Part shown: one piece after another, positions 57,487 to 64,000 of the stretch
Layout of the letters: each line of letters opens with the position of its first letter
How positions within the stretch are numbered: the stretch's first letter is position 1
Assembly: GCF_008801605.1 (NCBI RefSeq)
Contig: NZ_VZPJ01000002.1
Span: 1-64,000 of the forward strand
Length of the DNA: 64,000 nt
Direction: 5' to 3'
DNA from: Pseudomonas brassicacearum subsp. brassicacearum
Lineage (GTDB): Bacteria > Pseudomonadota > Gammaproteobacteria > Pseudomonadales > Pseudomonadaceae
Translations under genes and position numbers: made by a program
Notes under the pieces: model-generated
Told to the model about the DNA's origin: nothing
Seen by the model: the letters and a program-made list of their open reading frames with translations, nothing else
Database searches by the model: none

Positions 57487-59475
57487 ATGCCCGACGATGC
57501 CAATCCGCTGTTGCAGGCCCATGACCTGCCCCCTTTTTCGCTGATCCAAGCCGAACATTTTTCACCGGCCCTTGACCGGATTCTTGCCGAGAGCCGCGCT
57601 CAAGTCGCCGAAATCATCAAGACCCAGACACCCTTCCCCACCTGGGACGACCTCGTGCTGGCGATGGACGAGATCCACGCCCGTTTGAAGAGCTTCGGCT
57701 ATGTGCTGGAGCGACTGAGCTGGAACAGGTTAGGTGACGCCTGGATCCAGGCTTGGTCGCACTGCAGCGAACGGCTACAGGATTTCCAGCGGTCACTCAA
57801 ACACCATCCCGACCTGTTCCAGCTTTATCAACGCTTGGCAAACAGCCCGATAGCCCGACATTTCACGCCAGCGAGAAAAAGAACCCTGGCAAAGGTCCTC
57901 CGGCAGTTTCGCCAGAACGGCTTGGCGCACACCGCACAGGCCGACTTGAAAGACCTGCAACTGCGTATCCAAGGCGCCCGTGACTTGTTCCTGGAACACT
58001 TGCACGAGGCCAATAAAGCCTGGAGCCAAACGTTTGACGACGAGGCCCGGTTGAGCGGCCTGCCATCGTCCTTCAAACAACGCATGGCTGACCAGGCGCG
58101 TATGGCTGGACGCAAGGGCTGGTTGCTGATGCTCGACGAGGAGTCGTTTCGTCTGGTCACCCGTTACGCTGACGATCACGCTTTGCGCAAGCAAATCTAC
58201 GTCGCCTTCAGCACGCGCGCATCGGATCAGGGGCCCCATGCCGGCGTGTTCGACAACGGCGAAGTCCTCGCGCAGTTACTCAGGGATCGCCATGAACACG
58301 CCACGTTACTGGGCTATTCGAATTACGCTCAAATGGCGCTCGAACCGGAGCAGGCCGAGTCGCCGGAACAGGTCCTGTCGTTCTTGCAGGAACGACTCGC
58401 CCAACAGCGCAGCGTATTTGCCCGGGACACCGAGCAACTGGAAAAATTTGCCGCAACGCAAGGCTTCAGCGGTCTCCAGCCTTGGGATCATCAATACCTG
58501 GCCGAAAAGCTTCGGCGGCAAACGACTGGGGTTTCGGGGCAGGCCACCAGTGCCTGGTTTGAACTGGAGTCGACTTTTGCACAGCTGTTGCTGATCGCCA
58601 GGGACCTGTTCGGCGTGAACATCGTTGAACGCCAGGACGTCGCAACCTGGCATCCGAACGTGCGTCTTTTTGAAGTCCGCGAGGGGGACGAGACCGTGGG
58701 CTACCTCTATTTCGACCCGTTTGCAGAGGCGAACCAGGACGGTTTTCCCAATACCACCACCCTGCGCAATCGCCGCATCACCGCCGAAGGCCGGCCTCGG
58801 CTCCCCATCGCGGTCTTGCATGGCTGGTTGCCGCATGGCTCAGGCGCAAACCCGGTGTTGCTGGATCATCGGCAGCTGCGCATCCTCTTTCATGAGTTCG
58901 GCCATTGCTTGCATCACGTCTTGACCCGGGCTGAATACCGCGAAATTTCGGGCATCTCGGAACTGTCCCGGGACACGGCCGAATTCGCCGGGGTGTTGTT
59001 CGAGCAATGGTGCTTCGCCAAACCCTGCCTGATGCGTATCTCGAAACATCACCAAACCGGGGCGCCCTTGCCGGACACCCTCGCCGATCAATTGCTGGTC
59101 TACCTCCATACCCAGACCAGTTGGGACAGCGCCTCGTTCTTGCGCGATGCGCTGTTCGACATGGAATTGCACCGCAGCCACGGCGATGGACGCACCGCCC
59201 AACACGTATTCGACCAAGTCAGCGCGCAGGTCGGGCATTTGCCGGTGTCTGCAACCGAACGCTGGCCCAATGGCCTGGACTACATGGTGACCGGCTATGG
59301 TGCCGGGCTCTATGCCTATGCCTGGTCGAGGGAATTGGCGAAAACCGTGTTCCAGAGATTCAAGCGCGACGGGCTGTTCAACCGGGAAACCGGGCAGGCG
59401 TTGCGCGAGACGATTTTCGGGCCGGGCGATTCGCGACCGCTGTCTGAGTCGATCACGGCGTTTCTGGGCACGTAG
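57487..59475 (+). CDS. Second M3 family oligopeptidase, diverged PrlC paralogue
   Basis: 662 residues from the ATG at 57487 (AGAGGAAGG upstream). It starts NPLLQAHDLPPFSLIQAEHF, as PrlC starts NPLLQPYDLPPFSAIRAEHV. It keeps the zinc site LFHEFGHCLHHVLTRAEY (His469, Glu470, His473) and YGAGLYAYAWS near the end. It is about 20 residues shorter and diverged in the middle. Residues around the active site are intact, so it is probably active with other specificity. Confidence 0.9.
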   Translation: MPDDANPLLQAHDLPPFSLIQAEHFSPALDRILAESRAQVAEIIKTQTPFPTWDDLVLAMDEIHARLKSFGYVLERLSWNRLGDAWIQAWSHCSERLQDFQRSLKHHPDLFQLYQRLANSPIARHFTPARKRTLAKVLRQFRQNGLAHTAQADLKDLQLRIQGARDLFLEHLHEANKAWSQTFDDEARLSGLPSSFKQRMADQARMAGRKGWLLMLDEESFRLVTRYADDHALRKQIYVAFSTRASDQGPHAGVFDNGEVLAQLLRDRHEHATLLGYSNYAQMALEPEQAESPEQVLSFLQERLAQQRSVFARDTEQLEKFAATQGFSGLQPWDHQYLAEKLRRQTTGVSGQATSAWFELESTFAQLLLIARDLFGVNIVERQDVATWHPNVRLFEVREGDETVGYLYFDPFAEANQDGFPNTTTLRNRRITAEGRPRLPIAVLHGWLPHGSGANPVLLDHRQLRILFHEFGHCLHHVLTRAEYREISGISELSRDTAEFAGVLFEQWCFAKPCLMRISKHHQTGAPLPDTLADQLLVYLHTQTSWDSASFLRDALFDMELHRSHGDGRTAQHVFDQVSAQVGHLPVSATERWPNGLDYMVTGYGAGLYAYAWSRELAKTVFQRFKRDGLFNRETGQALRETIFGPGDSRPLSESITAFLGT

Positions 59476-59478
59476 CGA

Positions 59479-60159
59479 TCATCGCTCCGGAAGCACAACC
59501 TGAGGGTCGAGGTGACGCGTCGTCGTGGTTGAGTTGACCCAGCTTTCCAGGGAGCAAAGGGCAAAGACGCTGGTGCTGCAATCGCCATTCGCCAGCGCCA
59601 CACGGAGTTTGTCGACATCGGCCTGCATCATGTAGCGCACCCCGTCCTTGAAGTGATGACTGTCACCGAAGCCCCCTTCGGTCATTTCGTTCAAGGCGTC
59701 CTCTTTGCTCCAACCCTGCACCACCACCCGGTACATGGCGGCGACCAGCCCGGTGCGGTCCGAGCCGTGCTTGCAGTGCATCAGCACCGGCCCCTTGGCT
59801 TCGGCCGCCTGGACGGCGCGCAAAGCCCTGAGGATGTCGCTGTCATCGACATGATTGGTGCGATAGGGCAACTGCACTTGCTCGATGCCGGGGGTGGACA
59901 GCCAACGCTTGTCCGACTCCGGCAGGAAGGTGATGACCGTGCCAATCCTGAGTTTGGTCAGCAAGGGCAGCGCTGCGCCATCCGGCAGGGAGCTGCGGTA
60001 GAGCGTCGGCGACATCTGGTAGAGGTTGTAGTCCTTTTCCACCGGCTGCGCCCATTCAGCGGGCCTCGCATCAGGGGAATCGGCCGCTTGGGCGGGGATC
60101 TCGGCCAGCCCGATGAGCAAGGCCAGGCAGAGCAGTGAACGGGAACAGAGCTTGAGCAT
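59479..60159 (-). CDS. Exported dual-specificity/tyrosine phosphatase-like protein
   Basis: 226 residues from the ATG at 60159, where a signal peptide begins (SLLCLALLIGLAEIPAQAAD). The catalytic P-loop is VLMHCKHGSDRTGLV (CX5R), with a general-acid candidate in HVDDSDIL. The family includes bacterial DSP-like phosphatases. Export suggests action on periplasmic or extracellular phosphoesters or phosphoproteins. The C-terminal 40 residues have no motif. It converges on the M3 gene. Confidence 0.85.
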   Translation of the reverse strand: MLKLCSRSLLCLALLIGLAEIPAQAADSPDARPAEWAQPVEKDYNLYQMSPTLYRSSLPDGAALPLLTKLRIGTVITFLPESDKRWLSTPGIEQVQLPYRTNHVDDSDILRALRAVQAAEAKGPVLMHCKHGSDRTGLVAAMYRVVVQGWSKEDALNEMTEGGFGDSHHFKDGVRYMMQADVDKLRVALANGDCSTSVFALCSLESWVNSTTTTRHLDPQVVLPER

Positions 60160-60309
60160 GCACGGACGACCGAAAACGAAGGAATGCGAGATCGACAGTT
60201 TCGGCTCGCTGCGGTTAAAAGCCTGTGAGGAGAACGTCAAAGCGTTGTGAACGATGATCGGGTATTCGGGCTGCTGAATGGCGCTGGTCTTAATCGAATG
60301 CAACGAATA

Positions 60310-60325
60310 CTGTATGCACATACAG
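60310..60325 (+). promoter_or_regulatory. LexA (SOS) box
   Basis: CTGTATGCACATACAG fits CTG-N10-CAG with the symmetric TAT and ATA. It lies 17 bp before the radical SAM start at 60343. The P. aeruginosa orthologue PA0069 is a LexA-regulon member by my recollection. Confidence 0.85.
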
Positions 60326-60342
60326 CCTTTCGGAGTGCTCCC

Positions 60343-61401
60343 ATGTCAGCTTCACTTCCGCCTCGCGGCCGCGGCACCGCGACCAACCCGCACAACCGCT
60401 TCGCCCCGAGTCGCTCGGTGGCCGAAGATGACGGCTGGTATCAGGAAGTCCCGCCGACCCAGGGCACTGAAGTGCGCATCGAAATGGCCAAGACCATCAT
60501 TACCCGCAACACCTCGTCCGATATTCCCTTCGACCGCTCGATCAACCCGTACCGAGGCTGCGAACACGGCTGCATCTACTGCTATGCGCGGCCCAGCCAT
60601 GCCTATTGGGACATGTCGCCGGGGCTGGATTTCGAAACGAAGCTGATCGCCAAGACCAATGCCGCCGATGTGCTGGAAGAGCAATTGTCCCGGCGCGGCT
60701 ACCAATGTGCGCCAATCGCGCTGGGGTCCAACACCGATCCCTATCAGCCTATCGAGCGTGAACAACGGATCACCCGCCGGATTCTCGAGGTGCTGCTGCG
60801 CTATCGGCATCCAGTGACCATCGTCACCAAGGGTTCGCTGATCCTGCGCGACCTGGACCTGCTGACCGAGCTGGCGCAACAACGCCTGGTGCATGTGATG
60901 ATCAGCCTCACCACCCTGGACGATGAGCTCAAGCGTATTCTCGAACCCCGCGCGGCGGCGCCCAAGGCGCGGTTGCGGGCGATCAAGGTCATGCGCGAGG
61001 CGGGCATTGCCGTGGGAGTGCTGTGTGCACCGATGATCCCGATGATCAACGACAGCGAGATCGAGAGCCTGCTGACCGAAGCCCACGCCGCCGGCGCGCA
61101 GAATGCCGCCTACGTCATGCTGCGCCTGCCGCTGGAAGTCGCGCCGCTGTTCGAGGAGTGGTTGCAAGCGCACTACCCGCAACGCGCCGCCCATGTGTTG
61201 AGCCTGGTCCGCCAGAGCCGCGGCGGCGAACTGTATGACAGCCGCTTCGGTGCGCGGATGCGCGGCGAAGGCCCGTTCGCCGACCTGCTGGCCCAACGTT
61301 TCGCCAAGGCCCTCAAGCGCTTGGGGCTTGAGCGCCGCGACGGATACAATCTTGATTGCGATGCCTTCTGTCCGCCGGGCCGACAGATGTCTTTGATTTG
61401 A
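60343..61401 (+). CDS. PA0069-family radical SAM protein (SplB-like)
   Basis: 352 residues from the ATG at 60343. The radical SAM cluster motif is CEHGCIYCYARPSHAYWD, and GSNTDPYQPIER, TKGSLILRDLDLL and VGVLCAPMIPMIND are SplB/Rv2578c-type segments. It probably binds a 4Fe-4S cluster and SAM. The LexA box overlapping its promoter suggests a role in DNA damage, perhaps lesion repair, but the reaction is unknown. The family is not a proven photoproduct lyase. Confidence 0.88.
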   Translation: MSASLPPRGRGTATNPHNRFAPSRSVAEDDGWYQEVPPTQGTEVRIEMAKTIITRNTSSDIPFDRSINPYRGCEHGCIYCYARPSHAYWDMSPGLDFETKLIAKTNAADVLEEQLSRRGYQCAPIALGSNTDPYQPIEREQRITRRILEVLLRYRHPVTIVTKGSLILRDLDLLTELAQQRLVHVMISLTTLDDELKRILEPRAAAPKARLRAIKVMREAGIAVGVLCAPMIPMINDSEIESLLTEAHAAGAQNAAYVMLRLPLEVAPLFEEWLQAHYPQRAAHVLSLVRQSRGGELYDSRFGARMRGEGPFADLLAQRFAKALKRLGLERRDGYNLDCDAFCPPGRQMSLI

Positions 61402-61603
61402 TTAAAGTTGACCTTGGAACGGCTACTGGACATGAGCTGCGCCAGTGTTTTGCCACCCCTGGAATCGTTGTCCTAGAGCCTTCGATTTCAGTTTGAGTTA
61501 AGTTTCGGCCGCTACCTTGTTCAGCGAGTGACTGACGGGTCGAACACCTCGACCTGGATGTTTTTTAACCAGCCACTGGCGTCAACGTCAAAGAGGATGA
61601 ATC

Positions 61604-62335
61604 ATGAGTGACAAGGATAAACAGCCGTTGGCTGCGTCGGCTTCAGCCCAACCCGAGGCGGAAACCGCCGATGCAGCGCTGCAGCATATTGTTGACGGCT
61701 TTTTGCATTTCCATCACGAGATCTTTCCGCAACAGGAAGAGCTCTTCAAGAAACTCGCCACCGCCCAGAAACCCCGGGCGATGTTCATCACCTGCGCCGA
61801 TTCGCGCATCGTGCCCGAGTTGATCACCCATAGCTCCCCCGGCGACCTGTTCGTGACCCGTAACGTCGGCAACGTCGTTCCACCTTATGGGCAAATGAAC
61901 GGCGGCGTCTCCACCGCCATCGAATACGCCGTGCTGGCCCTCGGCGTGCAGCACATCATCGTTTGCGGCCATTCCGATTGTGGCGCCATGCGCGCGGTGC
62001 TCAACCCCGATACCCTGGAAAAAATGCCCACGGTCAAGGCCTGGCTGCGCCACGCCGAAGTGGCCAAGACCATGGTCCACGACAACTGTCCGTGCGGCGA
62101 CGAAAAACAGACCATGTCGATCCTCACCGAAGAGAACGTGATCGCGCAGTTGCAGCATTTGCGAACGCACCCCTCGGTCGCATCGCGCATGGCCAATGGT
62201 CAGTTGTTCATCCATGGCTGGGTGTACAACATCGAGACCAGCGAGATCAAAGCCTATGACGCGGACCAGGGACGTTTCCTGCCGCTCGATGGCAGCCATC
62301 CGATACCGGTGGCGACGCCCAAAGCGCGCTTCTAA
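61604..62335 (+). CDS. Beta-class carbonic anhydrase
   Basis: 243 residues. Zinc ligands and dyad Cys64, Asp66, Arg68 (MFITCADSRIVPEL) and His123, Cys126 (CGHSDCGAMRA). It converts CO2 and bicarbonate. It is followed after 91 bp by a SulP transporter, a common pairing for bicarbonate uptake and use. An N-terminal extension of about 25 residues is Ala-rich. Confidence 0.95.
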   Translation: MSDKDKQPLAASASAQPEAETADAALQHIVDGFLHFHHEIFPQQEELFKKLATAQKPRAMFITCADSRIVPELITHSSPGDLFVTRNVGNVVPPYGQMNGGVSTAIEYAVLALGVQHIIVCGHSDCGAMRAVLNPDTLEKMPTVKAWLRHAEVAKTMVHDNCPCGDEKQTMSILTEENVIAQLQHLRTHPSVASRMANGQLFIHGWVYNIETSEIKAYDADQGRFLPLDGSHPIPVATPKARF

Positions 62336-62426
62336 CCACTCCTAAACATCCTTGTGTGGTTCAGCCTTACCGCTATTTGCGCGGTAGGGCCTCGCCATGC
62401 CTGAAGAAAACTTCGGGAGAGTCGCC

Positions 62427-63953
62427 ATGCGTGCTCAATTAAAAGCTGTTCTGCCACGGGAGCTATTGGCTTCGGTGGTGGTGTTCCTGGTGGCGCTGCC
62501 CTTGTGCATGGGCATTGCCATCGCCTCCGGCCTGCCACCGGCCAAAGGCCTGATCACCGGCATCATCGGTGGCCTGGTAGTGGGTTTCCTGGCAGGTTCC
62601 AAGCTGCAAGTCAGTGGCCCGGCCGCCGGGTTGGCGGTGTTGGTCTTCGAATTGGTGCGCCAACATGGCGTCGCCATGCTCGGGCCGATCCTGCTGCTGG
62701 CCGGTCTGCTGCAATTGTTGGCCGGGCGCTTTCGTCTCGGCTGCTGGTTCCGGGTCACCGCACCTGCGGTGGTGTACGGGATGCTCGCGGGTATCGGCGT
62801 GCTGATCGTGTTGTCCCAGGTCCATGTGATGCTCGACGCGGCGCCCAAGCCGTCAGGGCTGGATAACCTGGCGGCGTTCCCGGCGGCGGTGGCCCAGGCC
62901 TTGCCGTCCTTCGGCTGGCAGGCCGGCCTGCTTGGTTTGTCGACGATTGCGGTGATGTGGCTGTGGGAGAAGTTTCGTCCCCACAGCCTGCGCTTCATTC
63001 CCGGCGCCTTGCTCGGTGTCGGCCTGGCGACCATCGCCAGCCTGATGCTGGCCTTGCAGGTCAAACGCGTGGAAGTCCCGGAGAACCTCGCCGAAGCCAT
63101 TGATTGGCTGCGCCCGGCGGACCTGCTGAACCTGGCCGACCCGACGCTGCTGATCGCCGCCTTCGCCGTGGCCTTCATCGCCAGCGCCGAAACCCTGCTG
63201 TCGGCGGCCGCCGTGGACCGCATGCACAGCGGTGATCGTGCGGACTTCGACCGCGAACTGTCGGCGCAAGGTATCGGCAACATGCTCTGCGGCCTGCTCG
63301 GCGCCCTGCCGATGACTGGGGTGATCGTGCGCAGCTCGGCCAACGTCCAGGCCGGGGCCACCACGCGGATGTCGACGATTTTCCACGGCCTGTGGTTGTT
63401 GCTCTTCGTGCTGTTGCTGTCCAGCGTACTGCAAAGCATTCCGGTGGCGAGCCTGGCGGGGGTGTTGGTGTACACCGGTTTCAAACTGGTGGACCTCAAG
63501 GCGTTTCGCAGCCTGGGTCGCTATGGCCGGATGCCGATGTTCACCTATGCCGCAACGGCGCTGGCGATCATCTTCACCGACCTGCTGACCGGTGTGCTGA
63601 TCGGCTTCGGCCTGACCCTGGCGAAACTGGCCTGGAAAGCCTCGCGACTGAAAATCAGCCTGATCGACCTGCCCCAGGAAGGCGAGATGGAACTGCGACT
63701 GGTCGGGGCAGCCACCTTCCTCAAGGTGCCGGCGCTGACCCAGGTACTGGGTAGCATACCGACAGGCGCGACCGTGCATGTGCCGCTCAATAACCTGAGC
63801 TACATCGATCACTCGTGCCTGGAGCTACTGGAAGAATGGGGCCGGGCGAATGCCAGCAAGGGTTCGAAGCTGCTGATCGAATCCCGCGGGCTCAAGCGCC
63901 GGTTGGAAGGGCGGTTGCGTACCACCGTAGGGGTTGGCGCAGCCTCTGCCTGA
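62427..63953 (+). CDS. SulP family inorganic anion transporter
   Basis: 508 residues from the ATG at 62427 (GGGAGAG upstream; an ATG ten codons earlier is possible). About 11 membrane helices, with GLPPAKGLITGIIGGLVVGF and AETLLSAAAVDRMHSGDRAD, then a C-terminal STAS domain (YIDHSCLELLEEWGRA). Located behind the carbonic anhydrase, it is more likely a bicarbonate than a sulfate transporter. Nothing is seen in the last 47 bp. Confidence 0.92.
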   Translation: MRAQLKAVLPRELLASVVVFLVALPLCMGIAIASGLPPAKGLITGIIGGLVVGFLAGSKLQVSGPAAGLAVLVFELVRQHGVAMLGPILLLAGLLQLLAGRFRLGCWFRVTAPAVVYGMLAGIGVLIVLSQVHVMLDAAPKPSGLDNLAAFPAAVAQALPSFGWQAGLLGLSTIAVMWLWEKFRPHSLRFIPGALLGVGLATIASLMLALQVKRVEVPENLAEAIDWLRPADLLNLADPTLLIAAFAVAFIASAETLLSAAAVDRMHSGDRADFDRELSAQGIGNMLCGLLGALPMTGVIVRSSANVQAGATTRMSTIFHGLWLLLFVLLLSSVLQSIPVASLAGVLVYTGFKLVDLKAFRSLGRYGRMPMFTYAATALAIIFTDLLTGVLIGFGLTLAKLAWKASRLKISLIDLPQEGEMELRLVGAATFLKVPALTQVLGSIPTGATVHVPLNNLSYIDHSCLELLEEWGRANASKGSKLLIESRGLKRRLEGRLRTTVGVGAASA

Positions 63954-64000
63954 CACCTCGCTCCCAAAGGGGCTGGGTGTAAGGCACAGGATTCATGAAC

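Overview
The window looks like a stretch of chromosome from a fluorescent Pseudomonas (P. fluorescens complex). The grounds are gene content and order (trpI/trpBA, gcdH-gcdG, pntAA-pntAB-pntB, hupN-rubredoxin-ubiC-ubiA-phoBR, pstSCAB-phoU, purEK, aspA, prlC, a PA0069-type radical SAM gene), GC-rich codon use, unusually long PstC and PstA, and many short palindromes of the Pseudomonas REP type (core GTGGGAGC...GCTCGCGA). No prophage, plasmid gene, CRISPR array or classical insertion sequence was seen. The one mobile-element-like gene is a REP-associated tyrosine transposase (RAYT).

Layout. 1-383: two tandem strong promoters reading leftward, of the kind that precede a ribosomal RNA operon, which would lie outside the window. 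384-3852: glutarate/lysine catabolism (gcdG, gcdH and divergent gcdR). 4287-8876: proton-translocating transhydrogenase and an acetyl-CoA hydrolase/CoA-transferase. 8877-12851: a DUF1127 gene behind a cluster of TACAGT-type boxes, then an exported-protein operon of three DUF2388 paralogues and a large DUF4105 protein with an HELTH metal-binding motif. 12874-15948: tryptophan synthase with its LysR activator. 15921-21104: small stress and envelope proteins (DUF883, dodecin, two DUF1161 proteins, OsmC, two lipoproteins, a lipoprotein metallopeptidase). 21245-24681: hupN, rubredoxin reductase and rubredoxin, ubiC and ubiA. 25258-39648: the phosphate region, with phoBR, a CNNM/CorC-like membrane protein, an M23 peptidase, an orphan repeat protein, a response regulator, and phoU-pstB-pstA-pstC-pstS. 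Pho boxes lie before phoB and pstS. 39793-50161: an MFS transporter, thioesterase, mutarotase, small envelope proteins, purKE, aspA with an adjacent LysR gene, and a sodium:alanine symporter. 50298-53660: ansA, an AraC regulator, the RAYT and a REP-derived tandem array. 53661-63953: a HAD phosphatase, gamma carbonic anhydrase, two related M3 peptidases flanking a zinc-ribbon gene, a secreted tyrosine phosphatase, a LexA-box radical SAM gene, and a beta carbonic anhydrase with a SulP transporter.

Most of the window is conserved housekeeping DNA. The most unusual structure is at 52522-53653. A RAYT gene sits between an inverted pair of REPs. Next to it is an uninterrupted array of ten 45-bp units. 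Each unit contains a compacted REP-like hairpin. Because 45 is a multiple of three, long open frames exist in all six phases, but they are probably not genes. Other points worth checking are the DUF2388/DUF4105 operon, the DUF1127 box cluster, a hairpin that covers the ribosome binding site of the AraC gene, a terminator-like hairpin in the purEK leader, the tandem oligopeptidase A paralogues and the orphan three-repeat protein.
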